From positions 1-52,656 of the forward strand of contig JAEZSL010000247.1 of NCBI GenBank assembly GCA_023443925.1: a DNA stretch of 52,656 nucleotides. The letters are read 5' to 3'. The notes under the pieces were generated by a model. That model searched no databases. It was not told where the DNA came from and was given only the letters and a program-made list of their open reading frames with translations. Below are positions 51,161-52,656 of the stretch, piece after piece. This DNA comes from Bacillota bacterium (lineage in GTDB: Bacteria > Bacillota_A > Clostridia > Lachnospirales > Lachnospiraceae). Positions within the stretch are counted from its first letter, which is position 1, and each line of letters opens with the position of its first letter. The translations under genes and the position numbers were made by a program.

Positions 51161-52656
51161 ATGAAAAAAATGAGTAAGTTAATGGTTTTATTATTCTTTG
51201 GCTTAATGCTGGTATTTTTATTATCCAGCTTTTTGATCAGACCTAAGACAGTGTCTGCCTCAACTCTTTCTCTTCCCGAATCAAGCTATAATGAACAGAA
51301 AGACAAAACGGCCAATACCTTATTTATTCTAAGTAAGGATTTGATTAATACAGAAACAGCAGCTTTTTACCAGCATTTAAATACAGCGCAGGAGAAGCTG
51401 GCTATAGATACTATTTTCTCCGACAACCTTACCGGTGTACTGACGGACAATTCCTCATTGAGCCTAATTGCTGCTGCTGATAAAGTAATAATAATCGGGT
51501 TACAGCCTTCAAAAGAAGAGGTTGCGAAAATAAAGGGGCATACCCAAACTGACTCAAAGCTTTATTTCGTTGCCACTCATTCCTTCTATGCGAACCAGTT
51601 AGACACGGCTCAAATTAATGTATTATCGGCACATCAGTTATGGATTGACTTGTATTATGCCAAAATTGCAGACATAAAACAGCTAAACTTTAATAATCCG
51701 GATTCCAAACCTACACCTGCTGCCGGATTAGCTCTGGCAGTCTATCTGCAGTATCACATTAACGGCAATACCTGTGCTGATACCACTTATACCATGTTGA
51801 GCAGCAAAACAAATTTAGAAAATAAATCCGGAATTAATGAATCCTTTTATAATTCAGCCAGGAGATTTATCACTGAAAGTAATTCCTATCCGGCGGATGA
51901 AAAGATCCCTGCCTTGCAGCTAAAAGAACTTGTGAAACCTGAACTTATCAATCAATACACAGAAAAATCTTATGATATTTTTAAACAATTATATCATACC
52001 GGCAGTACCGGTATTTTCTCCATGGAACAAACCACAGAAAATACTCCTGTGTGTTATGACACAATATACCTGGACGCCACCGATGTCAACGAAAAAATAT
52101 ACTCCTGGAACGGCAGCAAGTGGACACCTGCAAAATCCGGCATCTCAGGGGAATATGTCCTAAGAGTGCTTACCTGGTCAGCCGGAAAATGGAATAAAAA
52201 GCTTTACCGCTTTTCCGATGGTCCCGGGGGGAAAAATCCCTTAAAAACGAATAAGGCCTCGCATATCCAACGGGATGAGTCCGGTAATTGGTATATGTCA
52301 ATGAAAATTGGCGATAAATATTATATCACCCAGTTAGATAAAACACTTAAAGTAAAATATAAAGTGAATGTCTCCGCCCTGACAGACAGCCGATATTCTG
52401 ATTTCTATCTGCTGTCAAGTGGTAAAATTCTTCTGGAAACTTACGAATCTGCCGCAAATAATCCCGAAGAATCAATGTACCGGGAAAATTTAAGACTTTA
52501 CAATAACCTACAGCAACTCGATCTGAAATCCGGTAAAATTACAAAAGAGTATGAAGACTATTATCCTTACGGCTATGTAAAAATTAAAGACGGTTTTATT
52601 TATATGAGGGATAAGTCAAAAGAAAATATTATTATTATAAATTCCGACACCAGCGA
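51161..52656 (+). CDS. Secreted protein of unknown function, 3' end outside the window
   Basis: An open frame of 498 codons continues past the window edge. The N-terminus is a signal peptide (MKKMSKLMVLLFFGLMLVF, probable cleavage after VSA at residue 33). Residues 34-250 form a mixed helical domain with LFILSKDLIN and VIIIGLQPSKEEV. The later part (about 300 onward) is beta-rich with repeated tryptophan/tyrosine strands (YSWNGSKW, SAGKWNKKLYRFSDG, YYITQLDKTL), suggesting a beta-propeller-like region. GGAGG precedes the ATG by 6 bases. No family is recognised. An extracellular role is implied by export only. Confidence 0.85.
   Translation, partial: MKKMSKLMVLLFFGLMLVFLLSSFLIRPKTVSASTLSLPESSYNEQKDKTANTLFILSKDLINTETAAFYQHLNTAQEKLAIDTIFSDNLTGVLTDNSSLSLIAAADKVIIIGLQPSKEEVAKIKGHTQTDSKLYFVATHSFYANQLDTAQINVLSAHQLWIDLYYAKIADIKQLNFNNPDSKPTPAAGLALAVYLQYHINGNTCADTTYTMLSSKTNLENKSGINESFYNSARRFITESNSYPADEKIPALQLKELVKPELINQYTEKSYDIFKQLYHTGSTGIFSMEQTTENTPVCYDTIYLDATDVNEKIYSWNGSKWTPAKSGISGEYVLRVLTWSAGKWNKKLYRFSDGPGGKNPLKTNKASHIQRDESGNWYMSMKIGDKYYITQLDKTLKVKYKVNVSALTDSRYSDFYLLSSGKILLETYESAANNPEESMYRENLRLYNNLQQLDLKSGKITKEYEDYYPYGYVKIKDGFIYMRDKSKENIIIINSDTS

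Overview
The window is a chromosomal segment of a low-GC, spore-forming, obligately anaerobic Firmicute. The best fit is a Lachnospiraceae (Clostridium cluster XIVa) relative of Lachnoclostridium/Anaerocolumna. This rests on AT-rich intergenic DNA, strong AGGAGG-type ribosome sites, a YtvI-type sporulation membrane protein, a desulfoferrodoxin, a DgoD/K/A galactonate pathway, and the VTC-DUF4956-Cthe_2159-type surface cluster. It is an organism-level inference; there is no rRNA or tRNA in the window.

Layout. 1-12301 is dominated by ion homeostasis. A minus-strand run Pit phosphate carrier, DUF47 accessory protein, KtrB-like channel, KtrA-like gate and YtvI is followed by a KdpD/KdpE-like two-component pair (plus strand). 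Then come two short TrkA-like proteins and a Na,K-ATPase-like P-type pump (minus strand). 12552-16085 holds a secreted Ig-like (BIG2) protein and a large secreted serine hydrolase of the beta-lactamase/PBP fold. 16233-20542 is an oxidative-stress and iron block: nitroreductase, encapsulated ferritin with a C-terminal targeting peptide, encapsulin shell, desulfoferrodoxin and a DUF2935 protein. 20740-26483 is a surface-polymer module: Cthe_2159-like lipoprotein, DUF4956 membrane protein, VTC polyphosphate-polymerase-like protein and a sensor kinase/response regulator pair. 27012-36785 is mixed: azoreductase, orphan flagellin-like protein, DUF975 membrane protein, chemoreceptor, GNAT, AraC regulator, PH-domain membrane protein and a degenerate DUF3800-like protein. 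37287-41150 is a galactonate catabolic operon (dgoD-dgoK-dgoA) with an IclR regulator. 41614-44661 carries Rrf2, a methyltransferase, a MATE exporter and a histidine-kinase remnant. The rest has an alpha/beta hydrolase, a PNPOx-like protein, MarR, an ABC exporter behind an antibiotic-type attenuator, a small conserved protein, a cupin and the 5' part of a secreted protein that runs off the window.

The most unusual signals lie outside the proteins. (1) A family of 5'-leader repeats places a GC-rich hairpin (typically GTGCGC-TTTA-GCGCAC) a few bases before the Shine-Dalgarno sequence of at least three unrelated genes, and occurs in tandem at two of them. (2) A family of roughly 100-135 bp imperfect palindromes (MITE-like) sits in intergenic DNA, three of the copies next to gene 3' ends. 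(3) A tandem attenuator with a 13-codon leader peptide precedes the ABC exporter. (4) Another long nested palindrome precedes the encapsulin operon. Several conventional start codons (trkA-like, dgoD, Ig-like protein) are wrong if the longest reading frame is taken, because the frame reads through the hairpin; corrected starts are given here.
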